Assembly (NCBI GenBank): GCA_001972305.1
Contig: BDDD01005093.1
Location: 1-64,000, forward strand
Direction of reading: 5' to 3'
Origin: Cephalotus follicularis
Taxonomy: Eukaryota; Streptophyta; Magnoliopsida; Oxalidales; Cephalotaceae
DNA: 64,000 bases
Shown here: positions 24,279-34,640 of the stretch, piece by piece
How positions within the stretch are numbered: position 1 is the first letter of the stretch
Layout of the letters: each line of letters opens with the position of its first letter
Translations under genes and position numbers: made by a program
Notes under the pieces: generated by a model
Told to the model about the DNA's origin: nothing
The model's input: only the letters and a program-made list of their open reading frames with translations
The model's database searches: none

Positions 24279-24373
24279 TTCGTTTCCTATAAGGAAGATG
24301 TGATTAGTCATCTCTAGGAAAGAATAGTTAATTGACAAGAAACTTATCCAAGCTAAGCATATGATATCATATA

Positions 24374-24386
24374 TGCTCTGATACCA
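24374..24386 (-). other. Primer binding site of element F
   Basis: The minus strand reads TGGTATCAGAGCA, four bases from the LTR border at 24391. Confidence 0.92.
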
Positions 24387-25594
24387 CTATTGTCACACCC
24401 CATTACCATAAATAACTCTTAGGTCATGGCAATCAACATATATTTAGCTTATATAAAAATACGAAAAATTTAAAACTTTCCATACATATATTATCAGTGC
24501 GGAAGCATTAAACATAAGATGAATTGAAATGTAACATGCATCCCATACTACATGTTACAACAATAAACATCATCATAGTTAACTGCCCTCAACGGATCGC
24601 GAACAATATTCAACAGCACATAAATCTCCTAATACAGCAATCCAATTTAATATTCCTCAAAAGAAATACAACTTCATCTTCACTTCGTTTCCCCCATGCT
24701 TCAACGACATCAAGTCCACTGCATCAATCTGAAATTGATTGGGTTAGTCGAATCCACTGGCTAAGTAGGAAAAATATAAAGATACTTTGGGGATAGTGAT
24801 AACATATGTCATGAAATGAATGCATTCATGATGCAATACATGATATATATACATATATACCTATATATATGTATCTATCAATAGGCAACAACCATGCCAA
24901 GTAGCTAAAACCACATAATCCATCAGTCATGTCACGAAGGACCAGACCAATCACATGTTTCGAGGTTAACCGGCACCAAGCTAGGAAATCTTGACCACTC
25001 AATGATGTTAACTGACCAAGACTATGAAGGCACACAGGCTGACCATCCAAGGCTAGGAATAACATCCCACAATCCAATAATGCTAACTGACGCCGAGCTA
25101 GAAAAGTTAACATGCTAACCGTCCCGTGGTGCTAGGAACAATCCATAAATCCACTTTCATGAAGTTTATATGTAATAACGCTTGAAATACCACATTATTC
25201 AAAATGTATAATCAATAATTCAAATCCATTTCCAAGTAGTTTATGTGTAATAAACGCTTGAAATTCTCATATATTTTAAATATATGTAACAAATCCTTTT
25301 CAAATCCAAGTAAATTATGTACCATAAAATACTTGTCATAACATATTTATTCGAAACATGTAACAGTCTTTTGAAACCTCGTTTTAATCCATTAAAATAT
25401 AATATTTAATATCAAGTAATGATTTATAGTAAAATCATTGTATACACTTTTCCAAAATGATAAAAAAAATTTAGAAACCATTTATACAGTTCAATCCATA
25501 CATATATTGATGCTAACCGGCACAAGGCTAGTTAAGCCCGATCAAATCACAGGAATATGCAAGCAAACATATGCTCAGAATGCAGACAGACCCT

Positions 25595-25990
25595 TTTGGC
25601 GTCAACACCTAACTCTAGGCGTTAACGTGTACGACACCTTTTTCTCCAAAATGTTATCAGTCTCTTTTGGCATCGACGTATACCCTATACGCGTCAACGT
25701 GTAAAGTAGTTCTCTTAGGCGTCAATGTCTTCTCTAGGCGTCAATGTGCATGGCCTCAAGCGCCAATATTCGCTCTAGGAGTCAATACAAGCTCTAGGCA
25801 TCAACGTTAACAGCACACCATGTCTATGACAGACACTTAGGTGTCAACGTTTTTCCTCTTGGCGTTGACGCTCCAAGGTAAGGAACCTTAGGCGTTAACA
25901 CGTCGTGCATCCTTTTCTCTCTTATAACAGACCAAGGCGTCGACAAGCACTCGAGGCATCAACGTATGTGAGACCGTAATAGCATCACTT
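25595..25990 (-). repeat. TCGA-palindrome array 2 in LTR F
   Basis: Units such as GGCGTCAACG, GGCGTTGACGC and GGCGTCGACA, mostly C-to-T or G-to-A decayed, lie 1.03-1.43 kb from the LTR 5' end. Confidence 0.75.
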
Positions 25991-26654
25991 CCATTGTAAC
26001 GCACAACCATGTCACCAAGCAATGGATCCAAGCAAAACAACACATGCAATACTTAGTCCATACTCATCCTAACAAGATATCATAATAGTTTATCACTTAG
26101 GCAAACACAGCATTCACTCAATCCATAACCCACCATTCATGCATTACATCAAACAACGCTTATTATAACTAAACTAAAAATACAGTTATATGATCCCTAC
26201 CTCTTATTCCAAGTTAGGAATCAAAGTCCACCTCTTCAAGGTTTACCGACCAGTAGCTTTCGAGCTCCAAGGGTCAGCGTAGTAGCTCCAAGTTCGAGCT
26301 TCCAACTCCAAAGCTTCAAGCTTTCCAAGCTTTCGTGTAGCTCAATGATGGGGGATATGATTCCCTCTCTCTTTCCTCACTGTTTTCCTTCACTTTCTCT
26401 TATGGGGTAGGTAGAAGAAGGTGAAGGTGAGAGATGTGCTTTATGGAGGAGCTTCTCTCTCTCTCCCTTTCACCCGCATGCAAGGCACCACATGCCTCTC
26501 TCTCTCTCTCCTTCTTCTCTTTGCAGACATGACACCCCTCAGTCACTTCTTTCTTCCTTTATGTCATTGCAGAGCATGGGGAAGAGATAAAGTGTCTTAG
26601 ACTTCTCCTTCACGCATCTTCTGTCAGTGTTTTAACTTATTCTAGCAACAATTT

Positions 26655-26870
26655 TAGGTGTCGATGTCCACACTAGGCGTTGACGCATTGACCTTCTTCC
26701 TTAGCGCTAAAAGGTTCCCCAAATCACGTGAACGCCTACCCTTTTTGTTCCCCATCGACAGACGCTGATGCCATCACTCAGGGTCAACGCCCTTAGGCAA
26801 GAAACCTTAAGCATGCCTCATTGTTCCTTGGCGTTGATGCTATAGTTTGGCGTCGACGCTCAAGCGCCTT
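26655..26870 (-). repeat. TCGA-palindrome array 1 in LTR F
   Basis: Units GGTGTCGATG, GGCGTTGACGC and GGCGTCGACGC lie 0.15-0.37 kb from the LTR 5' end. Confidence 0.75.
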
Positions 26871-27021
26871 TTCCTTTTGCATTTTCCAATTCAATACCAC
26901 ACTCTTTAACAGATCCATTCAAAATTCAACATTAGGCTGAGAATTCATAATTCCTATTAATTCAGCATTTAAATTAGAATAAGAAATACAAAATACATAA
27001 ATGGAAATTCAGGGCGTTAAA

Positions 27022-27967
27022 GGATTTATGATCATCCATGTCATAATCGAAACTAGAGTCAACCTAACTCTTATGTTTCAATTCACTATCTTCTCCATAT
27101 GTCAAGAGATAATCTTGAGCCTTTCAAACGTATTATATCCTCTTGACAATGTCTCAGTGTCTCTTCACATGGATTGGACTGAAATCGACAAGCCAGACCC
27201 TTAGGCATATGCGACATTAGGCCCAGTACAAAGCATGGCATACATGATGGAACTTTCAGTTGAAGCTTGATGGTGCCAATTCATGCGTGTCCTCTACTCA
27301 TAAGTCTTGGAAGACATCCTCTTGGAAAGGTGAATTCCTTGGAAAATAGGCAGTAAGCCACATATGGAATTCGTTTTCATACCATTTCAGTATCCTGCTG
27401 ATGTGCTAGCTTTGGGAAAGTTCGAACAAGCTACTTGATCTACTCTTAAGTTCTCCATTCTCTCAAAATGTAGGAAGCCTTTTCAAAATCCTTTACGGAG
27501 AAGTTCTTGGTTGACTGTATTTAAACAAACCTACAACATCCTCTATGTGTAGTATCTCATCAATATAGAGTGCCAAAATATGTGATATATGGGTTACCCT
27601 ATTTCCAATAGACATAAGGTTTATCCATATCTTTGATGAAATTAAAATGGATATTTCAGCTACAGGATGCTTGCCTAAGGTCGAAGACCTTAGGAGATTG
27701 CATCTGCCATGCAAATCCTCCTTGGATGTAAACCAATTGGGAGGAAACTCCCTCTGGTTTGGGACATTTAGTTGTCCTCTTCAAGATAGTCCTTCACTAA
27801 GGGTGTCTCGATATCCATTTGCCATAACTCATTTCCACAATGACTGGCAATAGCAAGCATAATCCGAATTGACTTAAGCATTTGCAATTGGAAAGAAAGT
27901 TTCGGTATAGTCGACCTCTTATCTTAATCTATACCCTTTCACCACCAATTGTGCTTTAAAGGTTTTA
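27022..27967 (-). pseudogene. pol: Copia G pol: RT core to RNase H, heavily degenerate
   Basis: Reading right to left, the frames give FKAQLVVKGYRLR, then VDYTETF, a weak ALYIDEILHIED (the RT catalytic loop, with the second Asp of the usual DD replaced by Glu), and finally SSFDYDMDDHKS, the start of the copia RNase H. F is inserted just after this. Several frameshifts and stops are present. The upstream continuation lies beyond element H at 29091. Confidence 0.8.
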
Positions 27968-28362
27968 TGACACGCCCTGTTCCCGAGCACCTCCGTCCGA
28001 GGATGGCTGTGCCAGGTGGAAGGATCCCTCACCTGGATCCCTAACCAAACCCCAATCACAACAAAGGCTAACGCTAAGGCCAGGGCAGGAGTTAAAAGGC
28101 GTTGCCGAGGAGAGCCGCGCTCCGCAGGCCAAACGTACCCAAGGCATAAAAACAAGGAAGGCCCGAGAGAGAAGGAGGAAAGAAGGAAGGGTAAAACAGC
28201 AAAAGAACCCTTACTTAAACTATCCCCAAATCTCACCGTTTAACTAAAGGGAACAAACGCAAAACCCACTTAGCAAACGCACCGTTTAACTAAAGTGAAT
28301 GCGCACCACACCCACTGCCCAACGCATCGTTCCACTAAAGGAACATGCCAGGGAAGGAACAT
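27968..28362 (+). repeat. Left inverted arm of element H
   Basis: It pairs with 28692-29085 with scattered mismatches; by eye roughly nine in ten bases agree. Confidence 0.85.
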
Positions 28363-28691
28363 ACTGTGGCAGCAACCAACTGGACTGTCTTTGGAGATAT
28401 GGTGGAATCTTCCAAGAGGGTTGAGCAGAGCATCATGGACTAGAGGAACCGCCAGGAAAGGGGACAAAAGAGAGATGGACAGCAATCTGCTTAAGGGGAG
28501 GGTTCTTCCCGAGGACAAGGGAAACGAAGAAAATGGTACTCCAACCAGCAAGTTGACGGTGGAAACCGGGGACCGGCCAGAACTAATGGCCAGGGGAAGT
28601 TTTCTTCGTAGCGGGCGAGTCCTCCCACATCCAGTGGTGCACAGCAGAGTAGGCACCAGAGTTCATCAGTTTTTCAATAGTCAGTGGTGGC

Positions 28692-29085
28692 ATGTTCCTT
28701 CCCTGGCATGTTCCTTTAGTGGAACGGTGCATTGGCCAGTGGGTGTGGTGCGCGTTCCCTTTAGTTAAACGGTGCGTTTGCTAAGTGGGTGTTGCGTTTG
28801 TTCCCTTTAGTTAAACGGTGAGCTTTGGGGATAGTTTAAGTAAGGGTTCTTTTGTTGTTTTACCCTTCCTTCTTTCCTCCTTCCTGCTCAGGCATTCCTT
28901 GTTTTTATGCCTTGGGTGCGTTTGGCCTGGGGAGCGCAGCTCTCCTTCGCAGCGCATTTTAACGCCTGCCCTGACCTTAGCGTTAGCCTTTGTTGTTGTT
29001 GGGGTTTGGTTAGGGATCCAAGTGAGGGATTCATCCACCTGGCACGACCGTCCTCGGGCGGGGTGGTCGGGTATGGGGCGTGTCA
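28692..29085 (-). repeat. Right inverted arm of element H
   Basis: Reverse complement of the left arm, including the tandem CACCGTTTAACTAAAG units. Confidence 0.85.
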
Positions 29086-29090
29086 TTTTA

Positions 29091-30852
29091 ACCTTTTCCA
29101 TTAATGCCAATCTTAGTCCTAAACATTTGTGAGCATCCGATAGGATTTTATGCCTGCGGTTGCTTATATCAGGTCCCTCACTTGGTATGCATATATGGAG
29201 TCTTTTTCTAATTTCATGGTATCTCACCACAACCTAGAATCAATGCCATTCACTGTTTCTGCAGAGCTGACAGGCTCGTCATCACCGCTGACGTTAGGTT
29301 CGTCAATGCCATTATTTAGAAAACCTTATTTCTCAGGCGGTGTCGAAAACCTTTGCTTGATCTCCTCAAGAGGAGTGCCATACTGAGACTTTATCTTAGG
29401 TTCGGATCACTTCCCAAATATGTCTCTAGAGGGTTAAACCTCTAATTCCTTATCGTCATGTGGGTTTCTACCTGGAGTAAACTCTCTTTGTTTCACCTAA
29501 CTCCCACTGCTTCTTGGAATTAGGTATTCCTTCTCTAGGAGTTTTGCAGTACGCGAAACAAACATCTTTTGTTCGCTAAAATGGTAGAAATAATATCCTA
29601 AGCTTCTATTAGGACATACCACAAAACCAGCAACATCTCAATCGTGCTTCCGGCTTAGAAGGTTTTCACCTTCTTACATAAGCTAGACAACCCTTAACCC
29701 AATATTGGTTTAAGTTGGGTTTCCTCTATTTCAATGTTTCGCTAGATATTGAGGGGATGGATTTCAAAGGAATCCGGATTAGGATATGCTCTACCAACTG
29801 CGGTGCATTACCTAGAATAAAAGTGGAAGATATATAAAAGACATAATGGACCATACCATTATCATAGTCTTTTGGTAGTAGTTCCTTGAATTGCTATGGA
29901 AGTTGTATAAGGCATTGATCTCTTTCGATCCGTGTCTTGTATAATACATCATAAATGCCAATAACACCGATGTGAATCCTCAATTGAACATCATGGCACC
30001 AGTTTATAGGTTTACCAGCTCTCTTAGTTGTCTAGAGTCTTTTAGCCTCTATAATGAGACACCAATGTTAGCCTCAAAACCTGAGCCCATAACTCAAGTT
30101 GAACTTTCATTGTAAGCTACATAAAGTATATGGAAATACCCAACACGAGGCTTTTCCTGCTTTGGACTTAGGAAAAATACTATGTCTCTTCCATTGCCCT
30201 TGCTTCCCACAATGGAAGTAGGCACACTCCTTATAAAACTTTTAGATCCTTTTCTAGGATGGAGTTCCCTTTGTAATAACTTCCTCTTCACCCTTGGAAT
30301 TATATTCACCTTATCAATCTCCCTTTGAGATTATTCAATTAGGAAATCAAGGCATTATAGACGATCTCGAACAGTCCTCGACTAGGTGCCTTACAACTCC
30401 TTGAGTTGTGTAAACATGGCACACAAGGTCTGTGAGTGAATAACCGGTATATGCGATTGTGGTGGCATGCCAACAATTACTACGTTATGAGCTCGATAAT
30501 TGTCGACCCATCGCTTAGCCCAACTGGCTTTGTGATGGTCGGCTATATCGTTGACTAACTCAGGGTTGTCTCAGTCATAACATGAGCGACTCACATGCTC
30601 GTGAGAACGTTACGCCAAACGCGTTTCCATTCATGTGAAAAAAAGGATATTAAAGCTTTGGAGTTTCTTTTGTGTTTAAGTTGTTTTTGATATCTACCAT
30701 TTGAGTAATATATATTGAGTATGTAAAAATCTAGCAACCTATATGAGGAAACAGAGAGAGAATTTTAACTGATCGTTCCATTTATGTTATCACCATAATC
30801 CTTGGTTTTTTGTAATTATGGCTCCTCCCACTATTCTAACCATATCCCACAC
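29091..30852 (-). pseudogene. Copia G: RT start, integrase and gag remnants
   Basis: The minus strand shows weak but ordered copia pieces. Around 29091-29230 lies the sequence before RT. At about 29560-29725 the integrase end reads KPNLNQYWVKGCLAYVRR followed by KPSKPEAR. Around 30190-30225 a zinc-knuckle relic reads FHCGKQGQWKRH, and 30230-30330 parallels the gag tail. The integrase catalytic core is largely missing, so the element was internally deleted as well as mutated. Its leader probably continues at 40803, across element B. Confidence 0.65.
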
Positions 30853-31039
30853 TGTAACGCCCAGGATTTTCGTTATTGTAATATTTCAATTTGAAATGTA
30901 ACCTTATTGTGGAATTAATAAGGATAATGAAATTGCCAATTTTTATGATGTTTTCCAAACTCTAATGATGCTGATTTTGGAGTAGAAATGTAAAAGAATG
31001 TTAAAAGTGCAATTTGAAGGCAAAACGGTGCAGTACTGC

Positions 31040-31200
31040 GATAAAAGCGTCGACGCCATAGATAATGCGTTGACGCCCACGAAGACAAAAGGCCCACGTA
31101 AACCATGCACATACACGTCAACGCTTGTTGATGACGTCGATGCCCTTTAGGCAAAACGCTATAAGCCTTGACGCCTCCATGTAAACGTCGACGCTTTGCG
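31040..31200 (+). repeat. TCGA-palindrome array 1 in 5' LTR B
   Basis: Units GCGTCGACGCC, GCGTTGACGCC, ACGTCAACGC, ACGTCGATGCC and ACGTCGACGCT lie 0.19-0.35 kb from the LTR start. Confidence 0.88.
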
Positions 31201-31970
31201 TCGTGGTTCTGGTATACATAAACAAAAGATAGACGTGGCGCACGGAAGGATATTCATGCCACTCTTCAAGCGCCCTCTCATACGTTTCATGACGTGTTGA
31301 TCATGTATTGAGATTCCCTCACTTACCTGGACTTGAAAGGCACTGAAGAGAGAAAGAATCTCTTAGTGCATGGCCTGTGAGGAGGAAGAATGCAACACTT
31401 GTTGCGTCAGGCTTGCATGAAGGAGATAGACTTGAACTGGTGGCATATGCAGATGAAACAAAGACGAAATCTGCATAAAAGTTGACCCTCTCACTTGTCT
31501 CTCAGTTCTTACTGATAGAAGAAGAAACCAGAGTCTGAGAGAGAGACAGGGAGTTAAAGAGAGCAGAAAAATTAGAGAGAGAGAAGCTCAAACTCCATTG
31601 TTGAGCAAGGGAGAACTTGGAGCTTGGACAACGACTGTGGAGCGAACCAGAGAGCTTTCAGGACGAACCTGGGGACTCAAATTGATTGATTGGATACTAA
31701 AAGAAGTGGACTTTCGGCTTCTAACTTGAGGACAGAGGTAGGGGAAGCCATAACTGTATTTTGTGTTCGATAATTGGTGTTTGTTCAGTGATGTTTATGC
31801 ATTGATTTCATGGCCTGTTGAAATGTTTTTTATCACTGAAATGATGCTATGTTATACTGGATGCGTAATATGATGTTGCATGTCGGTTTTCTGGGCTTTA
31901 TACATGTTGGATTGCATGTTATTATGGTGAAATATTTACTGGTTCGTCATATAGCGAGGAAGAAGACGAC

Positions 31971-32175
31971 TGACGCTCGAAAACGTCGACGCCTTTGGTA
32001 AGCGTTGACGCTTTGTACTATGAACTGTGTTTTATTTACTGAATGCGTTTTAAATGTCGACGCCTATGGGAGGAGACATCGACGCCTAAGCACTGGAAGC
32101 ATTGATGCTAAAGGATTGAACGTCGACGCTTAAAGGACATAAGCGTCGACACCTAAGTAAAAACGTCGACGCTTT
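31971..32175 (+). repeat. TCGA-palindrome array 2 in 5' LTR B
   Basis: About eight units spaced near 20-40 bp. Several form 14-16 bp palindromes such as TAAGCGTCGACGCTTA with minor variations. Distance 1.12-1.32 kb from the LTR start. Confidence 0.9.
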
Positions 32176-33457
32176 AGGGTCCTGTTTGGACAATTTTTAC
32201 GATTTTGACACCCGACAACCTCGATTTCACTTATGATACATTCGAGCATTTGTATGCATTGCATATGTACTGTTTACTGCCTGTTTATTGAATGTTTATA
32301 AATTGATTTTGATCTCTAAGTATTGTTATATTTGAAATGCATATACGAGTTGAAAGCTAATATGTTGAGTATGAAAATATAAAATTAGTATTATTATATT
32401 TTCAAACATATAAAGTATTTCTATCTACTGGAAATACATTTTTCAAATGTAATCACTTTCAAAAATGGTTTGAAATAATCTGCCTGTTGTTGATCTAACG
32501 ATCATTACTGTACTGTTTACTGTGACTATTTGCTATTTACTCTGTGGATTTTATGTGGTTATGCTTGAGCCACTAGTCGCATGGCAGAGACTACCAGTGC
32601 CGACTAGTGGCAGGGTTGACCTAGGAGTCAGGAGTTGGCTGGGTAACTCACTGTGTTGTACTGTTGTCTTGCTTGGTTGCCTAGAGTAGGGACCGAAGTG
32701 GGGGTGTAACGTGGGGCCAGGAGTTGGCGATGTTACACATACTGCCTGCCTGTTTGTGGTTTCTTTGTGGACTTACTGTACTGCCTGCTAGTCCTTCTCG
32801 GACATTACTGTTCCTGTTGATGTAGCCCTGGCCGGCCTACTACTGTACTGTTATTGCATACATATGTTTTCACATATATGTCCCTACTGTTACTTTACTG
32901 TACTGCTAACTTATATATATATATATATTTCCATATATATAAACTGGTATTTTCTACTGCACTGCATCATCTGCGCATACATTTCATGACATGCATGCAA
33001 GGTTGATCCCAAAGTACTCTTATGACTTAGCCGAGTGAGGACAAAGGCTAACCCCCTACTTTACAGATTGATGCAGTGGACCGGTTGGACTAGCTTGGAC
33101 AAAGAACAAGCCTTTATGTTATTGTTGTTGGTTTTATATTCTTCTGGATTGTAATAAACTGGTTTTGTTTTAAGGACTACTAATGTACCGTACTTTTGGC
33201 TTTGTTTACCGATGGGTTTTAATAATGTATTATGAATCACGCTCCGTTTACGAGCTTTTAACAATGACAAACTTGTATTGAGTAGCGTTCAGTATGGGAT
33301 GCACGTTACGTGTTTCAGCTTATGAGTTTAATGCTTTCGCAACTGATATTTTTATTTGAATAGTTTAATTTTTATGGTATTTACATAAGCTGAATCTTAA
33401 TGTTATTTGCCTTTACCACTTTATGTGTGTCTACCTAAAACCGGGGCATGACAGACA

Positions 33458-33470
33458 TGGTATCAGAGCA
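33458..33470 (+). other. Primer binding site of element B
   Basis: TGGTATCAGAGCA, complementary to initiator-Met tRNA, lies four bases after the 5' LTR. Confidence 0.95.
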
Positions 33471-33565
33471 TATTCCATATATGCTTAGCTAGGATATTTT
33501 CCTTGGCAATTAATGAATTGTTTTCCTAAAGTTATGACTAATAGTCATCCTTCTTATAGGAACCA

Positions 33566-34640
33566 ATGGACCGAAGGAGAACACGTGCTAGTGCTAGAGC
33601 TGTTGGAGCCAATGCCCCTGAAAAAGCGAATGTTTCGCAAGGGATGAATGTCCCCCCAGGATGAGAGAGATCCGATGACCCGAATTGCGGATTATTTTCA
33701 GCAACATATGGCCTTTAATATGGCTAATGCGGAGGAGATGCGCCAGTACTACACGCAAGCTCGGCCGCAACATAAAGCTTCTGACCACTGCCCGTGAGAG
33801 GATGGTAACCAGTTTGGGAGGGACATTGAAAGGTTCATGAGGCAGAATCTACCCAGTTTCTGGGGGGAACTTGATGCCACCGTTGCCGAGAGATGGCTGT
33901 AGGATTTGGAGAAAATCTTTGAAGTAATGGACTATACTGACAATCAAAAACTGAAGTTTGCTGTATACCGTATGTGGGGTGAGGCCACTCATTGGTGGGA
34001 GATGGTCAAAACAAAGTGGGAATCCCAAAGGCTTGACAGCACTTGGGGAAGATTCCGGACAGAGTTCTTGGAGACCTATTTTCCACAGATTGAACAAGAG
34101 TGACAGGAGATGGAGCTCTTGGAGTTGAGACAGGGGGAGATGACGGTGACAGAATATCTAGCAATGTTCATGGAGCTAGCCAGATATTCACCCTATATGG
34201 TAGCTGATGAAGTGAAGAAGATACGGAGATTCTTGAGAGGCCTGCGGCCGGATCTTCGATCAAGAATTAGAGCTATGGAACTGGGAACTTTTGTGGAAGT
34301 TGCTCAGAAAGGGAGACCACTGGAGAGTATATCCAGTGAAGACCGGGCTGAGAGAGCTCGCGCACAATAGAATAAATAGAGTCCTACACAATCCAGACCA
34401 GCATCGTCGAAATGGCAAGATGGTGGCTCTTCGACAAAGTCATCCAAGAGCAAATCTCAGCAGACAGCTTCACAGGGTTCTCCCAGCCAAGGTAGTAATG
34501 CTAGATCCGGGGGTTGTTACTATTGGGGTCGCATGGGACACCAACAGAAAGATTGCTGGAGGTTTAATAGCTGGTGCTGGAGGTGCGGGGCACCTGGTCA
34601 TTCGGTGAAAGACTGTCCAAAGAGTTCAGCTACAGCGCCT
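33566..34640 (+). pseudogene. gag: Element B gag
   Basis: The start at 33566 (MDRRRTRASARAVGAN) is followed by a frameshift near 33655. Further pieces are DYFQQHMAFNMANAEEMRQYY, then the capsid region (WWEMVKTKWESQRLDSTWGRF; LELRQGEMTVTEYLAMFMEL; KKIRRFLRGLRPDLRSRI). Two zinc knuckles lie at about 34516-34617: the first is damaged (CYYWGRMGHQQKDC, Cys to Trp), the second intact ([14 protein letters not shown]). Stops include TAG at about 33901 and TGA at about 34102, both consistent with C-to-T change. Pol is in another frame. Confidence 0.9.

Larger units (their letters stand above)
24391..27021 (-). repeat. 5' LTR of element F
   Basis: The plus strand reads TGTCACACCCCA ... GGGCGTTAAA (last CA mutated to AA), 2631 bp. 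It is a diverged B-family LTR. GGATT follows at 27022-27026 as a candidate duplication whose partner is not visible. It has two palindrome arrays (25595-25990, 26655-26870) and lacks the CAGT-rich tract seen in B and D. Between 24950 and 25130 a loose repeat of GCTAACCG/AGCTAGGAA occupies that position. Confidence 0.85.
27968..29085. mobile_element. Foldback element H with about 395 bp inverted repeats and TG...CA ends
   Basis: The ends TGACACGCCC and GGGCGTGTCA are perfect inverted repeats, extended to arms of about 395 bp (27968-28362 and 28692-29085) around a 329 bp centre. It is flanked by perfect 5 bp duplications TTTTA (27963-27967, 29086-29090) and interrupts the RT of copia G. The inner arms hold about 46 bp tandem units (28234, 28280, 28325). 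TG...CA ends and a 5 bp duplication are typical of retroviral-type integrases, whereas long inverted arms are typical of DNA transposons. No transposase is seen, so it is non-autonomous. Class unresolved. Confidence 0.85.
30853..33453 (+). repeat. 5' LTR of element B
   Basis: TGTAACGCCCAGG ... GGGGCATGACA, 2601 bp. It contains two TCGA arrays (31040-31200, 31971-32175), a hairpin with 10 bp perfect arms (32570-32579 and 32601-32610), a second with 7 bp arms (32704-32710 and 32732-32738), an ACTGT-rich stretch, and a TA microsatellite near 32915-32930. Confidence 0.95.

Noticed and set aside
28295..28768. 157-codon ORF across the centre of element H
   Set aside because: It runs from one inverted arm into the other, with no transposase or other motif; open by chance in GC-richer sequence.
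31971..32175. CRISPR-like array (short repeats with unique spacers)
   Set aside because: The repeats are short, imperfect palindromes inside a plant LTR, with variable spacing and no cas genes.
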